From Poseidonibacter parvus (GTDB taxonomy: Bacteria; Campylobacterota; Campylobacteria; Campylobacterales; Arcobacteraceae), in contig NZ_CP019070.1 of the NCBI RefSeq assembly GCF_001956695.1, positions 2,356,001-2,420,000 on the forward strand: 64,000 bases of DNA, read 5' to 3'. The notes beneath the pieces were generated by a model. The model worked only from the letters and a program-made list of their open reading frames with translations. It did not search any database and had not been told where the DNA came from. Below are positions 35,197 to 43,032 of the stretch, in pieces. The position numbers were made by a program, and so were the translations under genes. The stretch's first letter is position 1; every line of letters starts with the position of its first letter.

Positions 35197-36387
35197 TTAT
35201 TTAATATAAACTTTATATAGATCTTTATTATAGTAACTTACAGTCATTTTTAATTTATATGAATCAAATTCATCTAAGCTAATATAATGTTTTGTCCCTT
35301 CATTTATTCCATAAAATTTCAATCTTAATAGTAATTGCTCATCATTACTAGAAATCATATCGATATTATTTCGTTTGAGTTCTTCTGCTAATTCTTTTAT
35401 AAAATGGTATTTGTAAACAAAATGTTTTTTTGCATTTGGAAGCACTAAGTATAAAGGTTTATTTACAATTGTAAAAAACACATTTATAAAAAGCATAAAT
35501 AAAACTAGTACTACAGCAATATTATGTTTTTTTCTAAATTCTTTTAATCTAACTCTATATGAATGGAAAAATATCTTTAACATAAAAGGTAAAGAAATTA
35601 CAACGTAAGGTGCAAAATCTTCAATATACACTCTTTGTCTAAAAGAAAATAAAAAAGATAAAATTAATGCAGTAGTAGAAATATACCATGTTAATGATTT
35701 TTCTTTTTCTTTAAAACCAATTCTATAAATACTATAAAAAAAGTATAAAAAAAGTAGTGGAGAAAAGATTGATGCATAAATTGCAAACGTGTCAAGAAAG
35801 AAACCTCTTGGTTTTCCTATTGTTGAAAAACCATAAATATACATCGATAAAGAAAAAAGAATTAATGAGATCCAAGGTAATAAACTTTTTTTATCTTTTA
35901 ATGAATAAAAAAATAGTGCTAAAAATAATATAGCAAAAGAATTATCAATAAAGACAAATAAACACAAAAGAACATAGGAATGTTTATTTGTGATTTTATA
36001 ATAATACAAATATAGTAAAGTAAGGAAAGTTACAATAATTGCACTATTTACTAATAACGAAGCACTTAAAACTCCAGGTAAAAGCATAAAAATACAAATA
36101 GATATAAATCTATCACTTTCTTTATTAAAGTAATTTTCTGTAATTTTATACATCATTAAAACACTTAAAATATAAAAGAGTATAAAGGGTAGACGTAAGG
36201 CTATATCATTTTGCCCAAAAATATAAAGTGATGTATTTGTAACATAAGTTAATACAGAGTTATTTACAAATACATTTAGAGCTTCTTTGTATGAAATACT
36301 AAGTGTATTTGAGACAAACAGCAGTACAACAACTAATATTGATAGTAATAAATAAAAGTAGTAATTGTATCTGTTCGTATTTATCAT
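35197..36387 (-). CDS. Multi-span membrane protein, GT39/ArnT-like glycosyltransferase
   Basis: A 396-residue integral membrane protein with about ten hydrophobic segments. The early periplasmic loop contains EALNVFVNNSVLTYVTNTSLYIFGQNDIALRLPFILF, which resembles the DE-loop and RLP motif of ArnT/PMT-type (GT39, GT-C fold) glycosyltransferases. These enzymes use polyprenyl-phosphate sugars as donors. The usual acidic catalytic residue of that loop is replaced or shifted (KEALNV), so activity is uncertain. The ATG overlaps the pabA stop by 4 bases. The acceptor is unknown. Confidence 0.6.
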   Translation of the reverse strand: MINTNRYNYYFYLLLSILVVVLLFVSNTLSISYKEALNVFVNNSVLTYVTNTSLYIFGQNDIALRLPFILFYILSVLMMYKITENYFNKESDRFISICIFMLLPGVLSASLLVNSAIIVTFLTLLYLYYYKITNKHSYVLLCLFVFIDNSFAILFLALFFYSLKDKKSLLPWISLILFSLSMYIYGFSTIGKPRGFFLDTFAIYASIFSPLLFLYFFYSIYRIGFKEKEKSLTWYISTTALILSFLFSFRQRVYIEDFAPYVVISLPFMLKIFFHSYRVRLKEFRKKHNIAVVLVLFMLFINVFFTIVNKPLYLVLPNAKKHFVYKYHFIKELAEELKRNNIDMISSNDEQLLLRLKFYGINEGTKHYISLDEFDSYKLKMTVSYYNKDLYKVYIK

Positions 36388-36953
36388 AATTTTAAAAAGT
36401 TATCAATCATTTCATATCCATGCTCACTCATAATTGATTCTGGATGAAATTGTACTCCGTATATTTGTTTGTCTTTGATTTCTAATGACATGATTTCATC
36501 ATCATCAAGACTCATTGATGTTGGAATTACAACATCTGGTAAATTATCTTTGTTTACAGTTAGAGAATGATATCTTGTTTCTATAAACTCATTTGGTAAA
36601 TCTTTAAAAATAACTGTATCTTTTAGAACTTTTACTTTTGAAGTTTTTCCATGCATCATATTCTTTGCTCTAATTACCTCAGCTCCAAATACTTGTGCGA
36701 TACTTTGATGACCTAAGCATATCCCAAATATTGGTTTTGTGTCACTAAAATGCTTTATTACATCAAGACAAACCCCTGCATCATTAGGTGTTGCAGGTCC
36801 GGGAGAGATGATAATTTTTTCTGGGTTTAGTTTTTCTATTTCTTCTATACTTAATTCATCATTTCTTATAACTTTTAAATCTGCTCCTAATTCTAAGCAG
36901 TATTGAACAATATTGTATGTGAATGAATCATAGTTATCAATCATTAAAATCAT
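36384..36953 (-). CDS. pabA: Anthranilate/aminodeoxychorismate synthase glutamine amidotransferase subunit
   Basis: A 189-residue class I glutamine amidotransferase (TrpG/PabA). The N-terminal IDNYDSFTYN, the oxyanion SPGPATPNDAG, the nucleophile Cys in GICLGHQSIAQ and the His-Glu pair in GVQFHPESIMSE are complete. It supplies ammonia to a PabB or TrpE partner for folate or tryptophan synthesis. The partner is not adjacent, so pabA versus trpG cannot be decided from this window. A TATAAT lies on the minus strand 24 bases before the start. Confidence 0.85.
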   Translation of the reverse strand: MILMIDNYDSFTYNIVQYCLELGADLKVIRNDELSIEEIEKLNPEKIIISPGPATPNDAGVCLDVIKHFSDTKPIFGICLGHQSIAQVFGAEVIRAKNMMHGKTSKVKVLKDTVIFKDLPNEFIETRYHSLTVNKDNLPDVVIPTSMSLDDDEIMSLEIKDKQIYGVQFHPESIMSEHGYEMIDNFLKL

Positions 36954-36976
36954 TTTATTTTTATCCTTGTCGTTAG

Positions 36977-37034
36977 ATTATATCTTATTTACTTTAGGTT
37001 TTACATAAAACTTTTGGGTAAATTTTTATATAAT
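36977..37034. promoter_or_regulatory. Divergent promoters between pabA and the P450 operon
   Basis: TATAAT at 36977-36982 on the minus strand serves pabA. TATAAT at 37029-37034 on the plus strand, preceded by a T-rich run, lies 28 bases before the lipase-like gene. Confidence 0.5.
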
Positions 37035-37062
37035 ATAAACAAATTATTAAATAAAGTTATAA

Positions 37063-38226
37063 ATGAAAGAAATACAAGAAAGAGAAGTTTTTTATATAGC
37101 AGGATATGATCCAAGAGGTTATAGATACTACTATTCTTTATATAAAAAGAATGCTAAAAAACAAAATAAAATAAATAATCTTAATATAAAACTTTCAAAA
37201 ACAAAGATAATCAATGATTATATTTCTTCATGTGAAATAACTACAGATAAAAAAACAAATACTACCTACAACTTTTTTTCATGGAATGATATAGTTAAAC
37301 AAACTTGGGCTGAGGGTTTTTTACGAAATTTTATAGATACTCTTTATTTTATTAAGATGTACATGTTTACAGGAATTTATACAAAAGTTGCAAAAGAATC
37401 ACCACGACAGATAATAGCTGGATCGTATCCTTTGGTTTATTTATTTATTACAATATTTACTACTGCTTATTTATCATTTTATAGTTATGAAATTCTTAGT
37501 GAGTATATGAATAATTTGATATCGGTAATCTTAGCTTTCGCTCTTTTTCTTTTAGGTATTAAACTCATTGAAAAAGTTGGTGATAAAGTCGCAGTTTTTT
37601 GGCTATCAAGAATTTATGCTTTTTGTGCAAGATTTTCTGAAAAAAGGGTTGAAAATATTGATGAAAGAATCGAACTATTTTCTAATCATATTTTTAATCA
37701 AATCAAAAACAATACAAATAGTAAAAAAGAATTTATTTTATCAACTCATAGTGTAGGAACTATTCTTGCTATTAGAATTACAAGTGATGTTATTAGAAAA
37801 TGTGTGAAAGAAAATATAGATTATTCAAACTTTAAACTTTTAACTTTGGGAAATTGTTTACCTCTTGTATGTTATCAAAAAAAGTTTTTAGAATTTAGAG
37901 AAGATCTAGAACTTTTAGGAAAAACAAAAAACTTTACATGGCTTGATTATACTGCCACAATTGATGGTGCATGTTTTCCTATGGTTGATCCTATTGTTTC
38001 TTCTGGAATAAAAAGAGAAAAAGACTGTGGTCCAATATTATTATCTACAAGATTTTTTAAACTTTTTACAAAAGAAAACTACAAAAAAATTAAAAAAGAA
38101 AAATATAAAGCACATTTTTTATATTTAATGTCTACTGAACTTGCAGGAAACTATGACTATTTTGATATAACTGCAGGAAATAAAGCACTAGAAGACCGAA
38201 TACAAAACTACAAGAAGGAAAAATAA
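37063..38226 (+). CDS. Membrane protein with lipase-like (alpha/beta-hydrolase) C-terminal region
   Basis: A 387-residue protein I do not recognise by name. Two hydrophobic segments (about residues 121-142 and 150-168) sit in the middle. The C-terminal half carries EFILSTHSVGTILAIRI, a nucleophile-elbow-like motif with Ser230 in H-S-V-G. It is followed by LTLGNCLPL, acidic candidates Asp296/Asp301, and His351 in KAHFLYL. This order (Ser, Asp, His) fits an alpha/beta-hydrolase, although the first Gly of GxSxG is Thr. It is the first gene of a three-gene operon with the P450, ending 1 base before it. From memory, C. jejuni has an integral membrane protein, a P450 and a small membrane protein beside kpsS in the same order. 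Confidence 0.6.
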   Translation: MKEIQEREVFYIAGYDPRGYRYYYSLYKKNAKKQNKINNLNIKLSKTKIINDYISSCEITTDKKTNTTYNFFSWNDIVKQTWAEGFLRNFIDTLYFIKMYMFTGIYTKVAKESPRQIIAGSYPLVYLFITIFTTAYLSFYSYEILSEYMNNLISVILAFALFLLGIKLIEKVGDKVAVFWLSRIYAFCARFSEKRVENIDERIELFSNHIFNQIKNNTNSKKEFILSTHSVGTILAIRITSDVIRKCVKENIDYSNFKLLTLGNCLPLVCYQKKFLEFREDLELLGKTKNFTWLDYTATIDGACFPMVDPIVSSGIKREKDCGPILLSTRFFKLFTKENYKKIKKEKYKAHFLYLMSTELAGNYDYFDITAGNKALEDRIQNYKKEK

Positions 38227-38227
38227 C

Positions 38228-39607
38228 ATGGGACAATGTCCATTTCACCCAAAACCACACAAAAACAAAGCTTCACTTTTTACTACACTTTTTTTGAAAA
38301 GACGTTCATGGCTTGATGGCTTATATGAAAAAAGTTATAAAATGAAAATGGGTAGAGTTAAAATGCCTGGTCTTGATTTACATGTTGTAAATGATCCTAA
38401 AGAAGTACGAAGAATAATGGTTGATGAAGTAAGAGAATTTCCTAAAAGTGAACTATTACATGAATTACTAAATCCTTTACTAGGTGATAGTATTTTTACT
38501 ACAAATGACAAAGTTTGGGAAAAACAAAGAGATCTAATCAAACCATCTTTTGAAATGACAAGAATTTCAAGAGTATTCACTCATATGAAAAATGCTGCAA
38601 ATGATTTAATAGAACATTTAGACAAAAATAAAAGTGGTTCAGTTGTTGAAGTAGATGAAGAGATGACTTATACTACAGCTGATGTTATTTTCAGAACAAT
38701 TATGTCGGAGCGATTAGACAGAGAAGAAGGTAAAAAAGTAATAAATGCTTTTATAACTTTCCAAGAAGAAACAGCACGTGCAGCTATGAGAAAAATGTTT
38801 TGTTTTCCAAGATGGATATCTTATTTTTTAGGTGAGAAAAGAAGATTAGCAGCTGGAGAGGAAATAAGAGTAGTATTATCAAATATCATAAAACCAAGAT
38901 ATGATGCAGTTACAAATGGAAAAGAAATTGAAAATGAAGATATTTTATCTTCTCTTTTACAAGTAGTAGACTGTGATACAAATGAAAGATTTTCTTTTGA
39001 AGAGATATTAGATCAAGTTGCTATGTTATTTTTAGCAGGTCATGAAACTACTGCTAGTTCTTTAACTTGGACACTTTACTTACTAAGTATGTTCCAAGAA
39101 GAACAAGAAAAAGCCTATGCTGAAGTTTTAGAAGTACAAGGTGAAGAAGAAGTAACAATTCAACATATACGAAAGATGAAATATCTTACAAATATATTCA
39201 AAGAAGCTTTAAGACTTTATCCTCCTGTTGGGTTCTATGCAAGAGAATCTAAACGTGAACATATTGTGATGAGGAGTAAGAATATCAAAAAAGGTTCAGC
39301 TATAGTTGTAGCACCATGGCTAATTCATAGACATGAAGAGTTTTGGGAAAATCCAAATGATTTTGATCCTAAGAGACATGAGAATCCTAAAGAAATCAAA
39401 AAAGACACCTATCTTCCTTTTGGTATGGGTGAACGTGTTTGCATAGGACAAGGTTTTGCTATGCAAGAATCAATACTAATACTATCTTCAATACTAAAAA
39501 ATTATAAGCTAGAACTTGAAGAGGGATTTGTTCCAGATGTAGTTGGTCGTCTAACAGTACGTTCTGCAAATGGAATGAATATAATTTTAACAAAAAGAGA
39601 AAAGTAA
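38228..39607 (+). CDS. Cytochrome P450 (CYP172-like)
   Basis: A soluble 459-residue P450. The heme-ligand motif FGMGERVCIG has the axial cysteine at residue 405. The I-helix oxygen-activation motif AGHETT is at 270-275, the ExxR motif EALR is at 326-329, and the C-helix WxxxR is at 97-101. P450s are rare in Campylobacterota. The C. jejuni one (CYP172A1, Cj1411c) also sits between two membrane-protein genes at the edge of the capsule locus, so this is probably its relative. Redox partners are not encoded nearby. Substrate is unknown; a lipid or capsule-anchor component is a guess from context. AAGGAAAAATAAC precedes the ATG. Confidence 0.92.
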   Translation: MGQCPFHPKPHKNKASLFTTLFLKRRSWLDGLYEKSYKMKMGRVKMPGLDLHVVNDPKEVRRIMVDEVREFPKSELLHELLNPLLGDSIFTTNDKVWEKQRDLIKPSFEMTRISRVFTHMKNAANDLIEHLDKNKSGSVVEVDEEMTYTTADVIFRTIMSERLDREEGKKVINAFITFQEETARAAMRKMFCFPRWISYFLGEKRRLAAGEEIRVVLSNIIKPRYDAVTNGKEIENEDILSSLLQVVDCDTNERFSFEEILDQVAMLFLAGHETTASSLTWTLYLLSMFQEEQEKAYAEVLEVQGEEEVTIQHIRKMKYLTNIFKEALRLYPPVGFYARESKREHIVMRSKNIKKGSAIVVAPWLIHRHEEFWENPNDFDPKRHENPKEIKKDTYLPFGMGERVCIGQGFAMQESILILSSILKNYKLELEEGFVPDVVGRLTVRSANGMNIILTKREK

Positions 39608-39611
39608 AATA

Positions 39612-39965
39612 ATGAAAGAAAAATTAGCTGGTACAATTCTACTTTGTGCAATAGTTCCACTTGCCGTTATTAGTTATCTTTTTATAGTAATTGTAGGAAC
39701 TTTTGGAAAAGTATCAAGAGTAAGACAAGGTGTACGAGCACTTGATCACTTTGTAAATGCTACACTTTTTAATGGCTACGCATGGGAATCACTATCTTCT
39801 CATGCTTGGAGGAAACGAGATAAAAAATGGGCTAAAATTATCATAAAAATTACAGACTCTTTCCAAAAAGATCACTGCAAAAGAGCCAACAAAAGAGAAC
39901 AAGTTGTAGTTGATTTAATTTTAGAAAGAAATCTTGATAAACAAACAGTTGGAAAACAGTTATAA
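39612..39965 (+). CDS. Small conserved membrane protein of the P450 operon
   Basis: A 117-residue protein with one strong transmembrane segment at about residues 6-30. A basic cytoplasmic region follows, containing SHAWRKRDKKWAKIIIK and DHCKRANKREQ. I do not recognise a named domain. It starts 4 bases after the P450 gene, so it is co-translated with it. It converges on the nucleotidyltransferase gene with only 10 bases between the stop codons and no visible terminator. Its position matches the small membrane protein next to the P450 in C. jejuni. Confidence 0.7.
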   Translation: MKEKLAGTILLCAIVPLAVISYLFIVIVGTFGKVSRVRQGVRALDHFVNATLFNGYAWESLSSHAWRKRDKKWAKIIIKITDSFQKDHCKRANKREQVVVDLILERNLDKQTVGKQL

Positions 39966-39975
39966 AGTTCGCTTT

Positions 39976-40719
39976 TTATTTTCCAATTTCATCTTGCTTA
40001 TCCTCTATATAATGACTAATAGCATCTTTTATATTTTCTAACTTATTTGGGTTTCCTTGAAGTCTAATAAAGTGTTTATCAATATCTTCATTTTCTTTTA
40101 TTTTTAGATCTGCAACTTTTGAGCAAATATCTAAAAATACAGAATAAGGTACATCATCTCCACGTTTTAAAAAATGTATTGCTCTTTGTAGTGATACAAA
40201 AGGATTTGCACTAACTTTTTCTAGGTTATTTACTTTTGTATTGATATAGTTTATAAACTCTATTCTTAAATCACATTTTACAATAGTAAATAATCTTTTT
40301 TTTGTATCATAATTACATTCAAAAGCAATTTTTGTAGAATCAAAATCAAAGCCATCTACTAAAAAATTCAAAGTTGCATCTTTGAATTTTTCTCTAAATA
40401 CAAGTTGATATAGATCGTTTTTATATCTATATGTATATGAGTTATTTTCATATTCAAAATAGTCTTTGTTTAAAGCATCGTTGATTAGTTCTCTATCATT
40501 GCTAACTGGAAAAATCATATCAAGATCTCTAAAAATATCAGACTTTATACAAGAGCCTGCTAAGAAAAATTTTATATTTCTTTTTTTAATATTTTTTATT
40601 AGTAGTCTTTGAAAAAAATCATTTAGTTTTATAGCTACATTATCTAGTCTATAATCAAAGGTACGTGATTGTTCATATGACAAAAGTTCTTGATACTCTT
40701 CCCAAAAATTATAAATCAT
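39976..40719 (-). CDS. Nucleotidyltransferase-fold protein
   Basis: A 247-residue protein with the pol-beta-type signature FFLAGSCIKSDIFRDLDMIF: Gly55-Ser56, then Asp65 and Asp67 as the metal-binding pair. A strand with a possible third acidic residue follows (NFLVDGFDFDSTK). It is reminiscent of small predicted nucleotidyltransferases found near polysaccharide genes. The product and acceptor are unknown. AAAAAGGAAG precedes the ATG. It is the last gene of the minus-strand capsule cluster, 22 bases after kpsS, so it may act on a capsule precursor or be unrelated. Confidence 0.6.
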   Translation of the reverse strand: MIYNFWEEYQELLSYEQSRTFDYRLDNVAIKLNDFFQRLLIKNIKKRNIKFFLAGSCIKSDIFRDLDMIFPVSNDRELINDALNKDYFEYENNSYTYRYKNDLYQLVFREKFKDATLNFLVDGFDFDSTKIAFECNYDTKKRLFTIVKCDLRIEFINYINTKVNNLEKVSANPFVSLQRAIHFLKRGDDVPYSVFLDICSKVADLKIKENEDIDKHFIRLQGNPNKLENIKDAISHYIEDKQDEIGK

Positions 40720-40741
40720 TTATTATACTTCCTTTTTACAA

Positions 40742-41932
40742 TTATAAGTAAAAGTTACTATTTACTTGAGTTGTTTGTATAAGATAAGCTCTATACTTTC
40801 TAAATAACTCTACATCTACTTCTTTATAATTTTCCCAAAACTCATCAATAGACATATCTTTTGAAATAAGTCCTTCTATATCATATATTGCATCACCTAA
40901 GCAAATAGTTGGTGTTTTATGATATAAAGAGGAAAGACCAACTGTACTATTTATCACAATAGTTCCAATAGCATTTTTTAAAAAAGTTGGAAGATGTACA
41001 TCCCAAGTGATAATAACTCTATCTTTTATACCTAAAGTATAAGCAATATTTCTTATATACTTTGCGTGATTTTGTCTTCCTCTATCTACTGGATGATGTT
41101 TAAATACTAAAAGTTTATCTTTAGGTGCATTTTTAGCAAAGGAGTTTAATACTTCTTCTATAAATACATGAATAGTTTTATATTTAGAATGAGTCTTAAT
41201 CTGAAAATCACCATGCGTTTGTAAAGGTACAAAATAATACTTTTTTGAAAGCTCTGTTTTAAACTTCTCATTTAGACCTTTTTCTTTTACTTTGTATATA
41301 TACTTTCTAAAAACATTTAAACAACCAGATTTAAACTCATCCCATAAAGAAAAGTTTCTATGATGAATATAGTTCGGATATCTATAATAAAATAAGTTTG
41401 CTAACCAATAGTAGATTATAGCTTCTTTTGCCATCTTATTAAATGTTGGTTTGAATTTTACAGCTTGATTGATTTCTTTAATTAATAATTCATCAAGTTT
41501 AAAATTATCATAGAATTCTCTATTTTTAGGTTGTATACTATGTGCATTTACACCATGTTTTTCAAGTGTAATAAAATTTGGTCTAATATACCCCTCTTCA
41601 AATACAAATATTTCTATATTTATTTTTCTTGCAAGGTTTACAGCTATTGATTGATAAAATCTACAATCACCAAAAACAAATAACTTATCAATCTTATGTT
41701 TATCATAATAGTTTGAGATAAACTTACCCCAGTTTTTAGGAGTATCTTTATAGCCAGTATAGTTCTTTGAATTTGCAAAGAATTCATCTGCCGCATTGAA
41801 TCCTATACGAAAAGTATTTGCTTTGTCTTTTGTGAATTTTTCATCTAAAGTATTGAAAAAACTTCCCATTGGACCTTGTAATAATAGTATGTTTTTATTT
41901 TTTACATCGCCAACTATTTTTTTTATTTTCAT
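40742..41932 (-). CDS. kpsS: Capsule beta-Kdo transferase KpsS
   Basis: KpsS adds the first Kdo to lyso-phosphatidylglycerol in group 2 capsules, starting the poly-Kdo linker. The 396-residue protein shows family features: LLLQGPMGSFFNTLDEKF at the N-terminus, FGDCRFYQSIAV, FEEGYIRPNFITLE and VFKHHPVDRGRQNH. INSTVGLSSLYHKTPTICLGDAIYD is in the C-terminal donor half. It begins directly after the kpsC-like stop (TAAATG), the usual kpsC-kpsS pairing. Confidence 0.92.
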   Translation of the reverse strand: MKIKKIVGDVKNKNILLLQGPMGSFFNTLDEKFTKDKANTFRIGFNAADEFFANSKNYTGYKDTPKNWGKFISNYYDKHKIDKLFVFGDCRFYQSIAVNLARKINIEIFVFEEGYIRPNFITLEKHGVNAHSIQPKNREFYDNFKLDELLIKEINQAVKFKPTFNKMAKEAIIYYWLANLFYYRYPNYIHHRNFSLWDEFKSGCLNVFRKYIYKVKEKGLNEKFKTELSKKYYFVPLQTHGDFQIKTHSKYKTIHVFIEEVLNSFAKNAPKDKLLVFKHHPVDRGRQNHAKYIRNIAYTLGIKDRVIITWDVHLPTFLKNAIGTIVINSTVGLSSLYHKTPTICLGDAIYDIEGLISKDMSIDEFWENYKEVDVELFRKYRAYLIQTTQVNSNFYL

Positions 41933-43030
41933 TTACTTCACCAAACTTAATATCTTTTGACTTAATCTACTTAAATATGAGTATATTTTACTCTTATATT
42001 TATATATTATATTATTATTTATCTTCTTTTTTTCTTTTTCTAATTCATCAATTAATGCACTTGGAGTACAATAGTTTAAAGTCTGCGGATTTACATATCT
42101 TGGATATAGTATATATACAGCACAAACTAGTTCATCAAGAGTTAGGATTCTGTTTCTTCTTTCACAAGTTTCTTTATCATCTGTCAATCCCCATCCCGCA
42201 TAAAAAGGTAAACCATAAGTTACAACTTTCTTACCATAAAGAAGACCCTCAAATCCTGTAAGTGATGTCATCGTATGTACTTCATCAACTGCATCTAAAA
42301 CAGATGACATACTAACATCAATGATTACTTCATCACAATACTTTAAAGCAAGTTTTTCTTCTATATTTCCTACCCTATTTCCACTTAATACATCTGGATG
42401 TGGTTTAAAAACTATATATGCTTTTGGATTGTCTTGCTTTACTTCTTTTAAAAGCTGTAAATTTGTCATTCCACTTGCACCATACTTTATAGAAGCATCA
42501 TCTTCTACTTGACCTGAAACTAATATTTTTATTTTATCTTTTGGTAAAGATAACTCTTTATGATTTGAAGTGTTATATTTTGATATCTTTGTTTTTAGTA
42601 TCTTTTCCCTTAACTCTTTAGCTTCTTTTAATAACTCTTGATTTGATTGAAAATCATAAGTTTTAAGTATAGTTTCTAAACTACTAGCTTGTGTAGGATC
42701 AAAGTATATACCTCCTTTATCTATTACAAGTGAATAAGGGCGTGTCAAATCAGAACCTAAACCAACAGATCTGATAAAACCATCTTCTATTCTAGTGATT
42801 TTTATATTACTTTCTTGAGCAAAGTTTTCTATATCTTTAAACTCTTTTCTTCCCCAAATAAATATTTCACTATTTTTATCTAAGCCTTTTTTTAATGCTA
42901 ACTTATAATGAGTAGAAAGTATAGGATTAATAAAATGAATATTTTCATCTTTATACTCTTTTAAAAATGCTTTTACAAAGTTATGTTTCCAACGTGAGAA
43001 ACCAAATAAGTATATTTCTTTTGATATCAT
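41933..43030 (-). CDS. KpsC-like protein, C-terminal half only
   Basis: A 365-residue protein equivalent to one of the two homologous Kdo-transferase domains of KpsC. The opening LFGFSRWKHNFVKAFL, then FIWGRKEF, RIEDGFIRSVGLGSDL, GGIYFDPTQASSLE, VFKPHPDVL and GKKVVTYGLPFYAGWG correspond to the second domain of full-length KpsC (about 680 residues). The matching first domain is found in the next gene upstream, fused to a GT2 domain, so KpsC is split here. It lies 2 bases after that gene and is adjacent to kpsS. It should extend the poly-Kdo linker. Confidence 0.85.
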   Translation of the reverse strand: MISKEIYLFGFSRWKHNFVKAFLKEYKDENIHFINPILSTHYKLALKKGLDKNSEIFIWGRKEFKDIENFAQESNIKITRIEDGFIRSVGLGSDLTRPYSLVIDKGGIYFDPTQASSLETILKTYDFQSNQELLKEAKELREKILKTKISKYNTSNHKELSLPKDKIKILVSGQVEDDASIKYGASGMTNLQLLKEVKQDNPKAYIVFKPHPDVLSGNRVGNIEEKLALKYCDEVIIDVSMSSVLDAVDEVHTMTSLTGFEGLLYGKKVVTYGLPFYAGWGLTDDKETCERRNRILTLDELVCAVYILYPRYVNPQTLNYCTPSALIDELEKEKKKINNNIIYKYKSKIYSYLSRLSQKILSLVK

Positions 43031-43032
43031 TG

